Shown: positions 60,671-64,000 of the stretch, in pieces
Layout of the letters: every line of letters starts with the position of its first letter
Numbering within the stretch: position 1 is the first letter of the stretch
From: Dokdonia sp. Dokd-P16
Lineage (GTDB): Bacteria > Bacteroidota > Bacteroidia > Flavobacteriales > Flavobacteriaceae
Direction of reading: 5' to 3'
Length of the DNA: 64,000 nt
Assembly (NCBI RefSeq): GCF_003095655.1
Contig: NZ_CP029151.1
Span: 991,001-1,055,000 of the forward strand
Translations under genes and position numbers: made by a program
The notes under the pieces: model-generated
What the model saw: only the letters and a program-made list of their open reading frames with translations
Told to the model about the DNA's origin: nothing
The model's database searches: none

Positions 60671-60759
60671 ACTCTCAATAAAATTTTAAACAATAGTCCT
60701 AACCCTACAAATTAGTGCGACAGAACGTTTATTAAATAAATTGTTATTTTTCTAGTACC

Positions 60760-61422
60760 TTATGCTTCAATAAGTGAGGATAAAAATGCGTCACTCATTT
60801 CTGTAAAGTCTGTAAATACATAATCTGCTTCATGTAATACATCTTTTTCTCCTATACCTATACTTACCATTCCAGCAGCATTTGCCGCCTGTACTCCCGC
60901 AATAGAATCTTCAAAAACAATACAATCTGTACGTTCTATTTTTAAAGCCTCTCCTCCTTTTAAAAATACTTCTGGATCTGGCTTTGCAGCCGTTACATCA
61001 TTACCATCTACAATAGCCTCAAATTTCTGTATGAGATTAAGTTTTGTTAAGATAGGCCTAGCGTTTTTACTAGCACTGCCAAGAGCGACACCTTGATTCT
61101 TTTCGTGTAAAAAGTTTAATACACGTACTACATCTGGAAGAATCTCACTATCATCCATTCCCTCTATATATTTGAGGTATTCTTCATTCTTCTGTATAAG
61201 CCAGTGTTCTTTTTGTTCTTGCGTAGCTTCGTAGGATGCTAGATCAAGTAAGATTTCAAGCGATCGCACACGGCTTACTCCTTTAAAAAGTTCGTTCTGT
61301 TCTTCTGTAAAATCAAAGTTCATTTCCTTAGCGAGATTGCGCCATGCCAAGTAATGAAATTTTGCTGTATCTACTATTACGCCATCTAGGTCAAATAAGA
61401 ATGCTTTTTTTTTCAATGTCAA
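60760..61422 (-). CDS. pgmB: Beta-phosphoglucomutase (HAD superfamily)
   Basis: The 220-residue HAD protein has the nucleophile and acid D11 and D13 in FLFDLDGVIVDTAK, followed by FHYLAWRNLA as in beta-phosphoglucomutases, and GSASKNARPIL and EDSIAGVQAA (motifs 2-4). It turns beta-glucose 1-phosphate into glucose 6-phosphate, completing the maltose route. It is 90 bases upstream of the GH65 gene on the same strand. Confidence 0.94.
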   Translation of the reverse strand: MTLKKKAFLFDLDGVIVDTAKFHYLAWRNLAKEMNFDFTEEQNELFKGVSRVRSLEILLDLASYEATQEQKEHWLIQKNEEYLKYIEGMDDSEILPDVVRVLNFLHEKNQGVALGSASKNARPILTKLNLIQKFEAIVDGNDVTAAKPDPEVFLKGGEALKIERTDCIVFEDSIAGVQAANAAGMVSIGIGEKDVLHEADYVFTDFTEMSDAFLSSLIEA

Positions 61423-61477
61423 GTTATTTTCATGCCTATTGGTTTATGGATAAACCAATCGCTTTTGTGATTTTAAT

Positions 61478-61491
61478 TTTTCGCGAAAGCG
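61478..61491. repeat. Decayed iterated palindrome copy (intergenic)
   Basis: TTTTCGCGAAAGCG keeps one half-site and the center, in the gap between lacI and pgmB on the minus strand. Confidence 0.7.
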
Positions 61492-61494
61492 TTA

Positions 61495-62535
61495 TTATTT
61501 AATTCGCTTCGTACTCTCTCGTTCTACAAGACTCGTTTCTATATAAGCCGTTGTGTATTCCTCTATTTCCTCTTCTGGACGTTCTAATTTATTGATAAGA
61601 AGCTCTGCTGCCTTGCGTCCCATTTGTTCTCCGTGCTGGCTTACTGTAGTGAGGCTAGGTACAAAGTGCTGTGACAACTCACCATCTGAGAAGCTCACGA
61701 TACTCACATCTTCAGGTATGCTTTTGTCTGCCTCCATAATATATTTGGCAGCGGTCACAGCAAAAATTTCATTTATCGTAAATACACCATCTATGTCCTT
61801 CCCTTTTAAGAAATGTTTGATACGTGCTTTTGCCTTATCATTGAGCTCATCTATAGCATCTAGTTTTAAAATAAGATCTGGATCTATTTTTATACCTGCA
61901 GATTCTAATGCTTCTATGTAACCCTTTGTTCTTAATTTACCTATCGTTATATAGTCATCTGTAGTGATGATAGCTATTTTTTTACAGCCTGTTTTTATCA
62001 AGTGGTTTACGCCTAGCTTTGCTCCCTCGCGGTCATCTATAAGTACTTTGTCACAAGGTATCTCATCTACTACACGATCAAACATTACAACAGGCATTCC
62101 TTGATCAATAGCCTCTGTTAGGTGTCTAAAGTCGTCCTTTTGCATTGTTTCTTTTGATAAAGAAAGGATAAATCCATCTGTACTACCATTTGCGAGTAGC
62201 TCCATATTAAGGACCTCTTTATCAAAATCATTATTAGAAAGGGTGATAATCACATTGTAATTGTGCTCTCTCGCCATTTGCTCAACTCCACGTATTACAG
62301 TGGTAAAAAAGTGATGCACTATTTGCGGTATAATAATCCCGATAGTGCGTGTCTTCCTGTTTTTAAGACTTAACGCGATATTATTAGGCTTATAATTATA
62401 CAGCTTTGCAAAGGCTTTAATCTTCTGGCGTGTGTCTTCACTTATTTCTGCACTATCACGCAGTGCTTTTGAGACAGTAGAGATAGAAACATCAAGTTCT
62501 TTGGCAATTAATTTTAAGGTGAGTTTTCTTTTCAT
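61495..62535 (-). CDS. LacI-family transcriptional regulator
   Basis: The 346-residue regulator has an N-terminal LacI helix-turn-helix (LIAKELDVSISTVSKALRDS) and hinge (NNIALSLKNRKTRTIGIIIP), then a periplasmic-binding-protein-like effector domain (FDRVVDEIPCDKVLIDDREG; ISIVSFSDGEL-type). Its genes on both sides (pgmB, GH65, GH32) point to control of maltodextrin or fructan use, with a sugar as effector. The candidate operator TACGAAAACGAT lies 63 bases upstream and recurs at susC. Confidence 0.93.
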   Translation of the reverse strand: MKRKLTLKLIAKELDVSISTVSKALRDSAEISEDTRQKIKAFAKLYNYKPNNIALSLKNRKTRTIGIIIPQIVHHFFTTVIRGVEQMAREHNYNVIITLSNNDFDKEVLNMELLANGSTDGFILSLSKETMQKDDFRHLTEAIDQGMPVVMFDRVVDEIPCDKVLIDDREGAKLGVNHLIKTGCKKIAIITTDDYITIGKLRTKGYIEALESAGIKIDPDLILKLDAIDELNDKAKARIKHFLKGKDIDGVFTINEIFAVTAAKYIMEADKSIPEDVSIVSFSDGELSQHFVPSLTTVSQHGEQMGRKAAELLINKLERPEEEIEEYTTAYIETSLVERESTKRIK

Positions 62536-62597
62536 AATGGTATCGTAAAAATAGGCTTACTAAAAGCTATAGTACAATTTAAACAAATCCTTTTGGG

Positions 62598-62614
62598 TAC
62601 GAAAACGATGTATT
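62598..62614. promoter_or_regulatory. Candidate LacI-type operator in the lacI-GH32 intergenic region
   Basis: TACGAAAACGAT at 62598-62609 is the exact reverse complement of ATCGTTTTCGTA within the susC promoter; the other half-site (GTATT) is less conserved. Confidence 0.55.
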
Positions 62615-62741
62615 CTTAATAAGTTATTATATTTATTATCAAAATGTGAATTTTTGCTCTATTTTAGGATGTTTTAAATAGCATTTAGATCATTTTAAAT
62701 TAATCTACTTGTTCAATTTATGTCTAAAAACTAGTCAAAAC

Positions 62742-64000
62742 ATGAAGCAGCTTCTTATCATTCTTGCACTTTTTACTCTTATAGGTTGTAAAGAAAAAAC
62801 AACTCCTGTAAATGAAGTGGCAGTGGTAGAAGACCGCTTTCGCGAAAATTATCGCCCTCAATACCACTTCACTCCTCCCACAATGTGGATGAATGACCCT
62901 AACGGCCTCATATACCACAACGGCACTTATCACTTATTTTATCAGCATTACCCAGAAGACATTGTCTGGGGACCTATGCACTGGGGTCACGCCACCTCAA
63001 AAGACCTTATCTCTTGGGAGCACAAACCCATTGCCTTATATCCTGATGAGCTAGGTCTTATCTTTTCTGGTAGCGCTGTGATGGATATACATAACACCTC
63101 TGGCTTAGGGACAAAAGACAATCCTCCTATGGTTGCTATTTTCACCTATCACCTTATGGAAGGTGAAAAAGCAGGACGCAAAGATTTTCAAACTCAGGGT
63201 ATAGCTTATAGTCTAGATGAAGGTGAAACTTGGAAAAAATACAGTGGCAACCCTGTTATAAGTAATGACGGAAACATCAAAGACTTTAGAGATCCTAAAG
63301 TATTCTGGGATGAAAATACTGAGCAATGGGTGATGACACTTGTCGCTGGCGATCACGCCAAATTTTATAGTAGCCCAAATCTCAAATACTGGACTCTTAT
63401 GAGTGAGTTTGGAAAAAATATAGGGGCACATGGTGGAGTTTGGGAATGTCCCGATTTATTTCCATTACAGATTGCAGGAAGTGATGAGACAAAATGGGCA
63501 TTACTAATCAGTATAAACCCAGGAGCACCTAATGGAGGTTCTGGGACGCAATACTTCATTGGTGATTTTGATGGAACTACATTTACCCCAAATCAAACAG
63601 AAACAAAATGGCTAGATTATGGGACAGATAATTATGCTGGCGTCACATATAACGGCCTAGCAGATAATGACCGAACATTTATAGGATGGATGAGTAACTG
63701 GAACTATGCTAGAGATACACCTACAGAAGTATGGCGCAGTGCAATGACGCTTTCACGAAAGCTAACGCTTCATAAAAACGAAGAAAATGGATATTATTTA
63801 AAAAATTATCCTGTACCATCGATTGAAAATTACAATTATGATAAAGTGACACATGAAACAATGAATGATGGCATGTCACTTTCCAGTGATAATTATAATG
63901 AACAACGATTAGATTTTATAATTCCTGGAGAATTAGACACATTTACATTGACATTTTCTAATGCAAATAACGATTCTCTCAAATTTGGGTATAACGCTGA
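62742..64000 (+). CDS. GH32 fructan hydrolase lipoprotein, 3' truncated
   Basis: The frame is open from ATG 62742 to the window end (419 residues so far). It begins with a lipoprotein signal (LIGC, Cys16) and then has the three GH32 catalytic blocks: WMNDPNG with nucleophile D52, FRDPK with D184, and GGVWECPDLF with acid/base E235. WGPMHWGHATSKDLISW is also characteristic. The beta-sandwich module starts but is cut off. Levanase or inulinase activity on fructan is likely; specificity cannot be told. Copies of the palindrome at 62835-62848 and 63749-63762 are decayed. Confidence 0.93.
   Translation, partial: MKQLLIILALFTLIGCKEKTTPVNEVAVVEDRFRENYRPQYHFTPPTMWMNDPNGLIYHNGTYHLFYQHYPEDIVWGPMHWGHATSKDLISWEHKPIALYPDELGLIFSGSAVMDIHNTSGLGTKDNPPMVAIFTYHLMEGEKAGRKDFQTQGIAYSLDEGETWKKYSGNPVISNDGNIKDFRDPKVFWDENTEQWVMTLVAGDHAKFYSSPNLKYWTLMSEFGKNIGAHGGVWECPDLFPLQIAGSDETKWALLISINPGAPNGGSGTQYFIGDFDGTTFTPNQTETKWLDYGTDNYAGVTYNGLADNDRTFIGWMSNWNYARDTPTEVWRSAMTLSRKLTLHKNEENGYYLKNYPVPSIENYNYDKVTHETMNDGMSLSSDNYNEQRLDFIIPGELDTFTLTFSNANNDSLKFGYNA

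Noticed and set aside
1-64000. CRISPR arrays, prophage, rRNA or integrase genes
   Set aside because: No short repeats with regular spacing, no phage or integrase frames, no rRNA sequence were seen.

Overview
The window looks like the chromosome of a low-GC marine Flavobacteriaceae (Bacteroidota). The evidence is a SUF operon in flavobacterial order, SusC/SusD with SPII lipoproteins, several Bacteroidota-only DUF families (DUF2480, DUF3078, DUF4230, DUF4271, DUF4296), almost no Shine-Dalgarno sites, and promoters of the TAnnTTTG (-7) type. A Dokdonia-like genome is my best guess; nothing in the window proves the genus. I see no IS element, prophage, integron, CRISPR array or rRNA.

Region 1 (1-16.2 kb) is Fe-S cluster biogenesis. 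On the + strand lie an A-type carrier (5' truncated), sufB, an inserted metallo-beta-lactamase-fold lipoprotein and small lipoprotein, sufC, sufD, sufS, a GNAT protein, a META lipoprotein, sufE, a SufT/MIP18-like protein, a DUF2480 protein and two DUF3078 outer-surface candidates. After two tRNA-Pro genes (UGG and GGG) and a metallophosphoesterase, a minus-strand operon carries Mrp/ApbC, Nfu, a TrxR-like ferredoxin-NADP reductase and a [2Fe-2S] ferredoxin.

Region 2 (16.2-38.2 kb) is housekeeping: an alkyltransferase-like protein, LysE, TrmB, a glycosyltransferase, a two-component system, an orphan LuxE-type protein, TyrS, dihydroorotase, a polyprenol-phosphate mannosyltransferase-like GT2, HemD, AspRS, a cold-shock protein, mevalonate-pathway kinase and decarboxylase with a UbiA prenyltransferase, TspO and others.

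Region 3 (38.2-64 kb) is polysaccharide and outer-membrane uptake. A GH13 alpha-amylase diverges from a susC-susD pair. Three tandem ~1,100-residue FG-GAP lipoproteins follow, each with seven motifs, an ASPIC/UnbV domain and seven more motifs. Then come a vanadium-haloperoxidase/PAP2 lipoprotein, a GyrI-like protein and a pentapeptide-repeat protein, all on the + strand. On the minus strand beyond are GH65 maltose phosphorylase, beta-phosphoglucomutase and a LacI regulator, divergent from a GH32 fructan hydrolase cut by the window end. A 12-bp sequence shared by the susC promoter and the lacI upstream region is a candidate LacI operator linking the two halves.

The strongest unexplained signal is a palindrome, core GCTTTCGCGAAAGC and often the 18-mer ACGCTTTCGCGAAAGCGT. 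I count 17 exact copies of the core plus about seven decayed ones in 64 kb, in intergenic DNA and inside unrelated genes on both strands. In coding sequence it is mostly read as Ala-Phe-Ala-Lys-Ala. It behaves like a highly iterated palindrome of unknown function.
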